In this document: positions 46,475 to 56,647 of the stretch, piece by piece | How the letters are laid out: every line of letters starts with the position of its first letter | How positions within the stretch are numbered: the first letter of the stretch is position 1 | Assembly: GCA_905221605.1 (NCBI GenBank) | Contig: CAJNDS010002625.1 | Coordinates: forward strand, 226,001 to 290,000 | Direction of reading: 5' to 3' | DNA: 64,000 nucleotides | Source: Symbiodinium natans | Lineage: Eukaryota > Sar > Dinophyceae > Suessiales > Symbiodiniaceae | Made by a program: the position numbers and the translations under genes | Notes under the pieces: generated by a model | What the model saw: only the letters and a program-made list of their open reading frames with translations | What the model was told of the DNA's origin: nothing | The model's database searches: none

Positions 46475-46618
46475 ATCGTGTGTTTGGGCCTTGCCCCAGA
46501 GGCCACGGAGGTCGTCGCTCGGGTTTCAGAAATGGCGGCCGCAGCTTTGAGAAAGCTATGTGCTGAGATGCTTGGATTCGCACGTGGTGTCATGTGTCAA
46601 TTATTGGGCATGGAGTAG
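46475..46618 (+). CDS. Possible terminal exon
   Basis: The frame reads VCLGLAPEATEVVARVSEMA, then AALRKLCAEMLGFARGVMCQ and LLGME before TAG. This is a clean amphipathic helix pair without an ATG, so it is probably the last exon of a plus-strand gene. A short fragment upstream (GCEHDELTELTFTYEHM, after CCGCAG at about 46178) may be a preceding exon. Confidence 0.4.
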   Translation: MVCLGLAPEATEVVARVSEMAAAALRKLCAEMLGFARGVMCQLLGME

Positions 46619-47104
46619 AGCGGCTGGGCGTCGCCCGAAACAGAAAGCGACCCTGCGGAAGTGTCGTCTCTGTTGGCTTCTTCGCGTGCATCTTTGCTTG
46701 CGGCAGCTCCCATTTTCACCTTCACCTCTGCTGTGACATCCTCCACCTGCATCCAGCAGGAGGAGGACACCTGAGCCCAATTGTCACCATCATTGACCCC
46801 AGGCATCTACAAACTCGCCTCAACCTCTCGCCAACCGCCGCACATGGCTCGTGCACATTCGTGCGCTGTGCACCACAGTTTTCATGACCGCGCAATTTTC
46901 TGGCGTTGATCGTAAGGATAAGAGCTGGCAAGGCTGGGGTGTTGAGATGGTTGAGTCACCTCCATGTGCGAGCCGTGATGTTTTGCTGACATATCGGAGC
47001 CATGTCGGACAGGTTGGGCGGATGGATTCGATGTCAGAGCTGGAACTCTTTCAGTCGCCAGTCGCCGAGACGCTTCCTGGCTCAAGCGATGCTCGGAAGA
47101 TGGC

Positions 47105-47450
47105 ATAACAGTAAAAGTAATAGTAAGAATAATATTAATAATAACAAGATGAATAAGAACAATATGAGTCACAATAATCATAAGAATCATAGTAATCAGA
47201 ATACTCATAATATTCATAATAATCATAATAGTTATAATAATCATAATAATCATAATAATCATAATAATCATAATAATCATAATAATCATAATAATCATAA
47301 TAATCATAATAATCACAATAATCACAATAATCATAATAATCCTAATAATCACAGTAACCATAATAATCATAGTAACCATAATAATCATAGTAATAATAAT
47401 AGAATACTAATATTCATAGCAACAACAAAAACAATACTAACATAATAACA
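47105..47450. repeat. (AATAATCAT)n-type microsatellite
   Basis: ATAATCATAATA units with scattered changes. The long Asn/His and Ile/Met frames across it are repeat artefacts. Confidence 0.95.
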
Positions 47451-47682
47451 ACAAGAAGATGAAAAATATGAATAGCAATGTAATAACATGATTACCGATG
47501 TGGCCTCGCAACAACGCGGGTAATATGCCGGGTCCAAACTAAGGCTTGGAATCCGGACACTGCAGAGTACGCTTCCTGGTCAGCTACTGGGCTCCGCAGC
47601 AGCAAGGCTTGCCGCTGTGATCTTTTGTCGTAAAGTTAAAAAAGCTCTTGAGGGCCACTTACTCGTGGCTGCCGCTACACAG

Positions 47683-47960
47683 GCTTCTACCCAGGAATCG
47701 TGATGGAGGCCTCCGAGCCCAATCTTCCGAAGAGCGACAAGCTGTTCGCCAATGAGCCGCTCGGCCCCGACTGCCTCTCTGCGCGAGGCGAAGCGAGGGT
47801 CGATGGTCGACGTGTTTCATTCGCACGCGGGGGACGAGGGCTGTGATGACCTTCAAGGTACGACGGAATGTATCTGGACGGCAAAGGCTGGTTACCTCTA
47901 CAGTGGCGTGATCATTCCCTTCTGGAAGGTCAGCCGCTGGCTTGCACCACCAGTCGCCCA
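47683..47960 (+). CDS. Exon or pseudogene interrupted by two consecutive TGA codons
   Basis: After CTACACAG the frame reads FYPGIVMEASEPNLPKSDKL, then FANEPLGPDCLSARGEARVD, and TGA TGA at 47844-47849. The same frame then continues as YDGMYLDGKGWLPLQWRDHS to a TGA at 47961. Both halves look coding. The stops could mark an intron, a very short intron (GCTGTGATGACCTTCAAG, 18 nt, would keep frame) or decay. No family is recognised. Confidence 0.45.
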
Positions 47961-48573
47961 TGAGATCCCATGAGACAGTCATAGGGTTCGGCTTTGTGGT
48001 GATTTGTGATGCCCTGAAGTTCTCGACGTCATCTGTGCCGTGTCAGGTCACGCGCCATCTGGCACGCGAATCGCTTGGCTGCCAGAGCCTTAAAAGGGCC
48101 CTCTTGGATCTTGGGGGGTTGCTGTCGGGCGAACAAATTGCAAACAGGTGGGGAATCTCCTGAACCATCCTCCGGCGGACACGCTGCCAAACTGTGTCCC
48201 GATGGCATTTCGATGGCCGACCTGGTCAGAGCTCGGCGCCGGCCCCGGTCGCGAGTGAGACGCGATGTGTTTCAAGGAATCGGTGTGCTGTGGTATGCTG
48301 TGGTGTTGAGGCGAAGAGAACCCTGCTCTCTGGGCGCGGCTTCTCCCGCACGTCTTCATGCGGCAAGGCTCAGAAAGTTTTCACAGAGCTTGGCTTCTTT
48401 GATGCTTCGCTTCTTGCTGTTTCTTTAGAGTAAATTCTTCAGCCGTCTGCAGAAGGACGAGTGGTGCAAACAGCAAGTGGCAGGAAAGACTCCCAGGACC
48501 GTGCGTTCTAGGTTCCCACACGAGGCTGGCAGGCCTTGGGTTTGCATGGCTTTCTAAAGAAGGGACCCTTGGA

Positions 48574-48665
48574 AGGGACCTTAGGGGCTATTTAGGGGCA
48601 ACTTAGGTGTATAGGCAATAAGGCCTATGTCGGGGAATTAGATTAAGGGTCCCCTAAAGGTCCCT
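48574..48665. repeat. Foldback AGGGACCTTAGGGG / CCCCTAAAGGTCCCT
   Basis: Imperfect 14-15-bp inverted arms around about 63 nt. Same family as the 42.5-kb hairpin. Confidence 0.6.
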
Positions 48666-49322
48666 CCTTCTACCCCTGAACAGGAGGGAGCGGAGTTCCC
48701 TCCGTGGCCCTACATGGGCATGGCCTTCATCGCGGTGTTGGAGATGCGAGCCGGACGCTTGTCGAAATGATGCCTCCTCGCTGGGCGTTGGCATGACTGG
48801 TTGCAAGAATGGGTTGCGGTTTAGGGGGTGTTGCGGGGCATTGATCCCGGTGCGCGCCAGAACTGAGGGGAGGAGCTCTTTTGGAACTACCGTCGCTCGG
48901 CGCTGGTTGGGATGTGAATGCGCAGCATTGCGCAGCCTTTTGCAATTATTGCGTGCTCGCTGTCGCCACAGCCAAGGGCTCTATCCACGTGAGGGCTCCG
49001 TCAGATTCCCGAGTTGGTACTCGCCGGTAGATGAAGACGCGCTGGAGTCGCAAGTTTTCGGTTCGAAAACGTGGCATGTGCCCGCAGGCTCTTGGTGCTC
49101 CAGTTGCTGCTTCATGCATTGTCTCATGCACAGGCGAAGACTACCCGCTCACCCCGATGCCGGGGCCCAGGATCTACGGAAAACTTGCAGCGCCGCTGGC
49201 TTCACAGCATCTTCCTCAGCATCCTTCTGTTGTACCCGACATGCAGGTCGGCCTATGGCATGGCTTCTCCAGCCTCTCATGGCACAGAGGAGGACCAAAT
49301 GTGGCGCTCTCCGATGATGGCC

Positions 49323-49352
49323 TCTGTCTCTCTCTCTCTCTCTCTCTCTCGT
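49323..49352. repeat. (CT)n microsatellite
   Basis: TCTCTC tract of about 28 bp, 280 bp upstream of the SH3-like gene. Confidence 0.9.
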
Positions 49353-49634
49353 TATCTTTCGTTCTTTATTTCATTGCTTTCATATTTGTTTCTCTCCCTC
49401 GCTCTGTGTCTCAAGTCTCAAGCCTGTTGTTGCACTGCACAAGGGTGGCTTCCTGGTTCAAAAGCTTCACAAGAAGAGAGCACGAACTTTCCCACATTGC
49501 CTTCTGGTTAAGAAAACATCCTTGGGGCTGGGCAGGACATTCCAGTGAGGGACACGTAAGCCACTCTTGACGAGTCCACGCATGTAGAGTTCAATAGAGG
49601 CAACGATGCGTGTGGCACCGTCCATCGGCCGGTG

Positions 49635-50629
49635 ATGGGAAGCGACGAACAGTGGCAGCTTCTGCCGGAGTTGGAATACACGGATGCTGTGGACTCGTGG
49701 AACGTCCGCGCAAGCCCAGAGCTGGACGCCTATGTGCTTTGCGCGTTGCAGCATGGCCAGCCCTTCAGCGTGCTCGAAGAGCACGAGGACTGGGTCCATG
49801 TACGCACCGAGAATGGTGTGAAGGGCTGGAGCTACAAGAAGTTTGGGGACCGTCAAGTTCTGGTTCCTGTCAGCCACATCGCTCCAGTCCATGCGCAGCC
49901 AGACCTCAGCCTCGTGTCCGGGAAAGTCTCTGGGGACCTTTCGGAGCTGATGTCGGAGCTTGGCGAGCGGCGCCGCTCCCTCTCCGAAGCGCCGCCCACG
50001 GAGCTGGTCCGTGCAGCCCATGGCGTGCAGAAGACCATGGCCAAGCTGGAGCTCTACGGCATCGAGCAGGAGATCTTCTGGGATCCGATTGCAGCTTCTT
50101 CTCTCGTCTTCGTTTTCCTCTCTTTTTTCCAGCCTTTTTTTCCCTCACTGATTCTATCTGAAGCCGACAGGAGAAACTTCTTGCGGCCGAGAGCCAGGAG
50201 GACTTGGCGGCCATCCAGAAGGCTGTCGAGGACTTGGGGCAGCAGTCGGAGCTTTCTTGCCCTGCTGTGACAAGCGCTTCAGCCCTTCCACACAGCAGGA
50301 CTTCTCTGTTGAGCTGTGCCGGTCTTCTTCCTACAAGCACTCGGCACCATGGCTACAATCCTGAACAGATGTTATATTTTTTGAGTAGGTGCACTTGCGC
50401 AGTGTATTGCAGTCTTCAATGTGTCTTGTGCGCGACAAGTGCATCCGAGGAGTTTCAGAATCCAGAGAAAGACAGCTGCTGGCTGTCGACTTTCTTCCAA
50501 AGCTTATGGCATTCCCGAGTCTTCCATGCCCTGTTCGACAGCCTGGTGCGCCCCCTGCCATCGCAGGCCACGCTGTCAACTTTGTTGGTTCCTGTTCGAG
50601 CCCAGCAGCAATCTGCTGTAGCTCTTTGA
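49635..50629 (+). CDS. SH3-like domain protein with helical C-terminus (two exons)
   Basis: Exon 1 (49635-50069) begins at ATG and encodes 145 residues. Exon 2 (50171-50629) continues in phase to a TGA. The 101-nt intron (50070-50170) is GA-AG, with the flank CAG|GAGA duplicated at the acceptor, typical of dinoflagellates. Residues 17-76 match a bacterial-type SH3 fold: WNVRASPELDAYVL, LQHGQPFSVLEEHEDWVHVR, GVKGWSYKKFG. Residues 90-170 are charged helix (SELMSELGERRRSL, EKLLAAESQEDLAAIQ). SH3-type domains bind peptides or glycans. Exon 2 beyond about 50250 is less protein-like, so the true 3' end may differ, and exons at 51037-52107 may belong here. Confidence 0.65.
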
Positions 50630-51036
50630 CAGAAGCACGTTATCAAGGAGGGTGGAAGAGGGGTTCTAGAGCGGAGGTGGAGCATGCAGACTTCTTGTTC
50701 AAGGTGCGAGCCCTCAGATCAGAGACACAAGGGGAAAGGAATCGGAGTGGCGAGCACATGCCGCGTAGGCCCACATACGAACTCGCCAAAAAAGCAGAGC
50801 AATGTGTCACGTCCAGGCAGGAAGGTGGTGACAGACTCAGAACAGAACGGAACATCCTGCTCCAACGTCACTGCGAGAAAAAAAGGTCACAGGCGGAAGT
50901 CCCGTTGCCAAAAGTCTGCACGAATCTGCTGTTGGAATAGTTTCAACAAGGGCCGGTTGTGCAGGCATAGGAGAAGTAGAGGAGCGCCTTTCTGAAATAG
51001 CTCTGCGCTTCATGTGGCCCATGTGACAGGGTGCAG

Positions 51037-51486
51037 GAGCGGTTTCCGATGCGCTGCGAGAAACCTGGGAGCTGTACGAGCAAATGGCAGCGAGTGGCAG
51101 ACCAGTGCCAATCCAGTTCCTGGTCAATGCATGGGGCAGCGGCTATGGCGACTGCGCGGAGGCTGCGCAAGCAACGTGTGTCTTCATGTCGCTGCTCTCT
51201 GCTGTGTGACGGAAGCCCGGAAGCCATTGGCCGTGAGGCTTTTGCGAAGCTGCAGGAGGCTGTGACACGGATTCTGGTAGCTGAGCTCACCTGGGATTGC
51301 GTACTGCACCCTGAAGATCCTTGGAGGATCCGTGCTTGAAGCCCCTGGCGGAGCTGATTGCATCGGTTCCGGTGCACTTCAGCGGCGCAGTCTTCACAGC
51401 TTCCGAGCTCTGGAAGGAGGTCGAGGAGATGGGCCTCTTGCCTGCATCAGCCCCGGGAGATGCAATGGCTGTTGGGGCAGAGTAGC
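51037..51486 (+). CDS. Protein-like segments in three successive frames
   Basis: After GGTGCAG the frame reads VSDALRETWELYEQMAASGR, then PVPIQFLVNAWGSGYG and CAEAAQATCVFMSLL (to 51206). A second frame gives EAIGREAFAKLQEAVTRILV. A third gives LKPLAELIASVPVHFSGAVF, then TASELWKEVEEMGLLPASAP, ending at 51486. These could be exons with short, unusual introns or a gene decaying by frameshift. Position and strand suggest a continuation of the SH3-like gene. No family is named. Confidence 0.5.
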
Positions 51487-51639
51487 AGTACTGTAGCAAC
51501 AGTCGCAGGAGTAGCAATCGTAGCAGTACACGACACCCGAGTAGCAATCACAGTAGTAAGATCTGTAGAAATAGCAGTGGGAATCATATTTCGGTTCATG
51601 ACACCAAGATAGCTGCGTGCGAAGAAGAGGAATATCAGG

Positions 51640-52107
51640 AATAGCACATGCCTTCTCGCCAGCAGGCGTCGAGGACGCACCTTTGTTGGCGCTCGACTTG
51701 GTGCTGCCCTCCATGAACAGCGGTTCGATCCTCAACTTGGTCCTGGCCATGGTGCCGCGCACCTCGGCGCTTCCATGGCCATGCCTGAGACTGCACTAAA
51801 CTACCCTCTTGTAGGGTGCTGCTGGTCTACATGTAGGCTACGTGAATGGCCGCTTCTCTTCCCGTGTAGAAGGTCAGACTACACACACGGTAGCCATAGC
51901 CGTATCAGCTTGTTGCTGGCTGCTTCCAATCGCCAAAGGCAAGCTATGCCAGTAGCCTCTGTCACCAAGGCGGCAAAGCACGCGAAGAGCACGTGGCAGA
52001 CCTGGGAGACAGCCACAACTTGGTTGCCATGATTTGCTACATCGAGGCTGTTGCCCACTACGTTGCTTGCCTGCCATTGGCATCTGGACTGAGGTTCTAA
52101 AGCCCCA
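51640..52107 (+). CDS. Protein-like exons
   Basis: Three segments look coding. About 51655-51775 gives GVEDAPLLALDLVLPSMNSG, then LNLVLAMVPRTSALP. About 51815-51955, after CTTGTAG, gives GAAGLHVGYVNGRFSSRVEG, then VAIAVSACCWLLPIAKGK. About 51957-52104 gives HQGGKAREEHVADLGDSHNL, then VAMICYIEAVAHYVACLPLA, before TAA. Hydrophobic helices in the last two may be membrane or packed helices. The family is unknown. Confidence 0.4.
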
Positions 52108-52119
52108 AGCTTGCTGCAG

Positions 52120-53175
52120 TGGAAGTGCAATACCTGTGCAGAGGTCGTTTTCTGCCGGCGTCAGTCTGTTCTTTGGACTGCATTATCGAAGCTGCTCATG
52201 AAGATTTGACCTGTGTCGGTGCCTCGTGGAAGGATGACAACTGCTGGCTATTCTTCAATGACTTGCCAGGCGCGGGGTGGTTGTTTCTTGCCCATTCCTC
52301 TCAGCGCGCGCGCAGCGGAGCTAGCAAGGGACCCTCGTCAGGGGAGATGTCCGCCGTGCAGACATCGAACGTCGGAAAGGATTGAGGAAGAGTTAGCTAA
52401 AACTCAGAGAGGCGCAGGAAGCACACATTCAACAAAAGGGCAGGAGGGCAGGAAGCCATCACATGCCAACCCTTTGAAAGACGAAGCCACTAGCACCTGT
52501 CCACTGTGGCTATCTGTGGCTTGGCTCTTCGCGCGCGAGAGTTGTTTTTTCCCTGCTTAGGGCTTGAGTGATTCGGGGTTCAGGGCTTTAAGGGTCTTTA
52601 GTCTAGCCAAGCTGTACGTACATCTCAAAGTCTCCGGCTCTCGCCCGTGAGAGACGCGTCAAGCGATCCCAAGCCCAGTCGCCAGGCGTTGCCCGTGGCA
52701 TTCGCAAAGAGTTCTTTGGCTGGGTTGCTATCGCTCACGAGTGCGCTCGCGGCCAGGCTGCATCTTTGAAGTTGGCACAGCCATCATGGGAGTAGGAGTA
52801 GGAGTCACCTTAGCAGTAGCAGCAGCAGGAGGAGTAGGAGGTAGCGGCAGCAGCAGCTGGTACCAGTACATGACATGCAGTATGTGGAAAAAGACGCGAA
52901 AGTATGTACCTGGGTTCTGGGCATGGTCGCCATCGCCCCCCACCCCCCTCCCCTCCCCTGCGGAGGTGGTGGTCGTTAAAAGTGTCGTAAAAAAGAGTGT
53001 CGTAGTATGGATGACATGATGGATGGCGTGATGGGTTTGATGGATTTGATGGATTTCGTTGCGTGACTTCGTTGCGTGATGGATTTGGTGGCTTTTCCTC
53101 TTAAACTTAATATAATATGTTTCAAAGCACGGGGTAGGGTTGGCGGGAGCCGCCGCACCTCGTTACAAAAAGTGG
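52120..53175. other. No clear gene; simple repeats
   Basis: An 88-residue frame at 52119-52385 is the only candidate. AGGAGTAGGAGTAGCAGCAG-like triplets occur at 52785-52860, and GATGGATTTGATGG units at about 53010-53090. Confidence 0.35.
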
Positions 53176-53179
53176 AAAA

Positions 53180-53245
53180 ACGACAACCCTCTGCGTGTTT
53201 TGTTTTTGGCGAAACACAAAAACGATGACCCTCTGCGTGGACCCG
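53180..53245. repeat. CCCTCTGCGTG dispersed repeat
   Basis: ACAACCCTCTGCGTGTTTTG and GATGACCCTCTGCGTGGACC lie in tandem, matching units at 54500-54725. Confidence 0.75.
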
Positions 53246-53374
53246 GCGTGTCGTGATCGCGAGCATCAAATATGGCTTGGATTTCCCGCTCACTGCCAGA
53301 CCTTGGCGCTACCCCATGCTTGAGCTGCGCTCCCATGCCTTGCAGTCCTTTGATAACGGTCAACTGCATGCGCT

Positions 53375-53758
53375 TTGGATCGACTTGCGACACTTGGCAA
53401 CCAGCACGAGAGGCTCCATCGCCTTGGCACTGGTAGCAGAAGCTATGTGGGCTTCAAGCTTTTGCTTGTCCTCAGAGCACGGTGTGCTGAGACTCCATAT
53501 GAGCCACCCAAAGCCTCGCACAAAACGCTGTTTGCCTGCCTTGCGCAGCTCAGCTGCCTTCGTGTTGTGACCTTGCGTTGCTGGCCGTGTTCTTCGGGAT
53601 CAAAAAGCGTAGTCAGCACCGCAGTTCACGAATGTCTGCCGCGTGCTTCAAGGGCTCCTGATGATTTCTGGGTTGTGCGCAGCAAGCCCGGCGCTTACGA
53701 ACGACCCCTGGCCGGGCAGCCGGAACAAGCAGGTCCGATTGCGTTGGATTTGTCTTGA
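53375..53758 (+). CDS. Uncertain open frame, 127 residues
   Basis: A protein-like stretch reads RSYVGFKLLLVLRARCAETP, LFACLAQLSCLRVVTLRCWP and FWVVRSKPGAYERPLAGQPE to a TGA. An overlapping frame (53253-53570) is also open. The downstream bases TTCACGAATGTCTGCCGCGTGCTTCAAG are repeated at 53627 and 53773. No family is recognised. Confidence 0.3.
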   Translation: MDRLATLGNQHERLHRLGTGSRSYVGFKLLLVLRARCAETPYEPPKASHKTLFACLAQLSCLRVVTLRCWPCSSGSKSVVSTAVHECLPRASRAPDDFWVVRSKPGAYERPLAGQPEQAGPIALDLS

Positions 53759-54499
53759 CAGTTTTTTTAGTTCACGAATGTCTGCCGCGTGCTTCAAGAC
53801 TGACTGATTTGGCCAGCAAAACTGTTAGCTTGCGATGATTGTCTGCCGCCAGTGCCCCAGCTGGTGGGCCCACCCTCTGTCGCCTGGCGGGGGGGCTTCG
53901 CCCTGACCGCCGGATCCAATCAGCCAGGCTGGCGCAGGCGTGATGCTTGCAAGCTTAGTCGGCTGGGACTTGAGGTTGTTGCCTTTGTCTAGCAAAACAA
54001 GCTGCAAGCGAATCATGACCACATAAATGTTGCAGCCGGGCGGCGGTAGTGGCCGGCGGGCGGGGCGTGCCCCACAGTGATGTGGGGAAAACCCAAATGA
54101 ATAGTAATAATAAGTTTCAAGGTCTCTTGGAAATTAGGCACTCTGAGAAAAGAGTCGTGAGATCTTTTTAATTTCCATAGATAATGGTTTCCATACATAA
54201 ATTCGCGTGTTCCCACAGTAGCAGTGCCTTGCACAAATGAAGGACAGCTAGTGGGATAGTCCCTTGATGGGAGCTTACGGCCCACGGGCCGTTCTAATCT
54301 TCACAGTATTCGTGCGGCATTTTTAGAATAAAGTTGTAGCCGCGCCAGAATTCTCTTATCCAAACCTGTGATTGAATGCTTGACACAAAGCCCCTCATGA
54401 AGAACGTTTCAGTTTGTTATATTATAACGGGGTCTTTTGTGCACTCTTGACCTTGTTCATCAGCCGTTACAGCCAGTTACACACCGGGACGTACCATTC

Positions 54500-54730
54500 A
54501 TCTCTGCGTGTTTGGGCGTGGTCGAAACGTGGTCGAAATGCAAAACCGATGACCCTCTGCGTGTGCGCGGGGCGTCGCGATGGCACGAACGACAGCCCTC
54601 TGCGTGTTTTGGCGTGGTCGAGCCGTTGAGGAAGCGCAAAACCGATGACCCTTTGCGTGCGCGCAGGGTGTCGCGATGCGGGGTGTCGCGATGGCACGAA
54701 CGACAACCCTCTGCGTGTTTTGGCATTGTC
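54500..54730. repeat. CCCTCTGCGTG dispersed repeat, tandem block
   Basis: At least five units of (A)CCCTCTGCGTG followed alternately by TTTTGGCGTGGTCGA or CGCGGGGTGTCGCGATGGCACGAACGAC. The minus strand translates as recurring AKTRRGLSFVPSR peptides, seen in two frames, a sign of a repeat and not a gene. Confidence 0.85.
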
Positions 54731-55187
54731 GAAAATGGATTTTGTGTCAATCTTCTTCGTTGCCGTCGTTGATCGTCGTTGATGCAAGGATGGCTGTCGT
54801 CGTGGATGGATGTCGTCATAGATGCCGTGATGGATGAAAACTTTTTAAAATATTGTAAAGTATCTCTTAAATTCTGCCGTCTTGATCGCGACTCTAAAAT
54901 GCTTTCGTGACAACCGTTCGCTAGTTTTTTGGACCCCAAAAGGGGGCCCTAATGTAGAGAATCACTCACTTGGAGATTCTCTGAATCACGATCCCTGTTC
55001 GGCTTCGGACTAGAACACACACATGTATATACATATATACATACACACACACACACATATTTTTATAGGCAGAACTACCCAAATGGCAACAGTAGCATTC
55101 TCCTACGATTCTCATGCCACTGTGGAGCTCCCAAGGCTTTGAGCTGAGACCGAAAGTTCTCCTGTATGTTGCCTGGATGCACCGGCT

Positions 55188-55660
55188 CATTTAGGGTTTA
55201 GGGTTTAGGGTTTAGTGGCTGGCGCTCTGGCATGTTCACTTGGGGATTGTTCTAAGCAGGTTCACCCCTGTTGCGGTGAGCCCATTTTAACGCGGGCCAT
55301 CTTTTAGGGTACCCTAAAGCCCTAAAACCCTAGAGCATAAACCGCTCAAAGCTGCAAGGGTTGTTAAAAGAAAACCCTAAACCCGAAAACCCTAAACCCA
55401 AAAACCCTAAAACCCTACACCCTAAACCCCACATCAACCGCAAGGAGAGCGCCAAGAAGGCGGAGGAGACGATGAAGTCAGGGAGCCCAACCTTGCGAGC
55501 CTCAATCCAGGTGGGCTGGGGAGGGGGCCCTAAACCCTAAACCCTAAATCCCAAACCCTAAACCCTAAATCCTAAACCCTAAACCCTGAACCCTAAACCC
55601 TAAACCCTAAACCCTAAACCCTAAACCCTGAACCCTAAACCCTAAAACCTAAACCAGCTA
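55188..55660. repeat. Cluster of telomere-like blocks
   Basis: TTTAGGG (55190-55214), CCCTAAA variants (55303-55440) and a denser CCCTAAA array (55527-55655) separated by 90-110 bp of unique DNA. Confidence 0.95.
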
Positions 55661-55755
55661 GGCAAGTGGCTTTGCTTGTATAGAGAGGACTTCTGTTCCA
55701 GGGTCTACAAACACTCGCGCGAAAGTGTGTTTCGGAAGACCAGTTCGCAACATGG

Positions 55756-56257
55756 ATGTTCACGCAACCAAGGGCCTTAACCATGCCACCATGTGACCTG
55801 CTTGTTGTTATGGTGATTTCTACCGCATGTTACGAGTTCTTGTCAGACTTTACTCGTGAATCGACAGGCAAATTGAGTCGTATTTCGCTGGTTTGGCTTT
55901 GTGGAGTATGTGTTCTTGCTGTATCCTCATTCCGTGAAGTTCTATGTCGTGGAATCTCGAGTGACTCTAGTGGTAAAGAGAACCAGCGACGGTGCCGTTC
56001 GCATGAGTGTCCCAGTAGCTGTCCTTTTGGCGATTTCTTTTCATATCCATATCTCCAGATTCAGTTATCATCATTACGGAAGGTATTTACCAAAACAACA
56101 TTTCGGTGGAATTCAGTCTACACTACAGCAACAAACAACAGGTTCCATTCGCAAGCTATGTCACTACGACTCAATGAACCAGGCAACGAAAGTCTTGACA
56201 GCGTTAACGAAAACACTAGAATTCGAGCTATGTTCCCGTGATGACTTCGTTGAATGA
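55756..56257 (+). CDS. Uncertain open frames
   Basis: Two overlapping plus-strand frames are open: 55756-56241 (161 residues, MFTQPRALTMPP start, hydrophobic LLVVMVISTACYEFL) and 55901-56257 (118 residues). The composition is more AT-rich than most of the window. Neither shows a motif, so I cannot choose between them. Confidence 0.25.
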
Positions 56258-56514
56258 ACAAAGGTTGGCCCTTCGAACTGATTCGTTGGACCCGGCTGTA
56301 ACGTTGGCCCGTCAGCTAGAGAGCGCGTGCAAGCTTCGACCCACCAACTCAGGAGCCCAGGGGCTAAAGGATTTCCCTGCTTTCCGTTTAAACGACTTTT
56401 CATGGAGGACAATACCATGTATGCGTTTACGATACATGAATCTACCAGTAGAAGTGTCTACCCACATGTCTACACACATGCATACACAAAGATGTTTCAG
56501 ACAAAAATGTAAGT

Positions 56515-56612
56515 GTGTGTGTGTATGTATGTATGTATGTATGTATGTATGTATGTATGTATATATATATACATAGAAACAGAATATATATATATATATA
56601 TATGTATGTAGG
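56515..56612. repeat. (GTAT)n and (TA)n microsatellites
   Basis: GTATGTAT tract followed by two TATATA tracts, ending just before the satellite block. Confidence 0.95.
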
Positions 56613-56647
56613 ACCTTTATGCGTTATTTGACGGTCCTGCTTCGCCT

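Noticed and set aside
47002-47445. Asn/His-rich protein
   Set aside because: Most of it is the translation of the AATAATCAT microsatellite.
49635-50629. Bacterial contamination because of the bacterial-type SH3 fold
   Set aside because: The frame contains a GA-AG intron, and the flanks are eukaryotic repeats.
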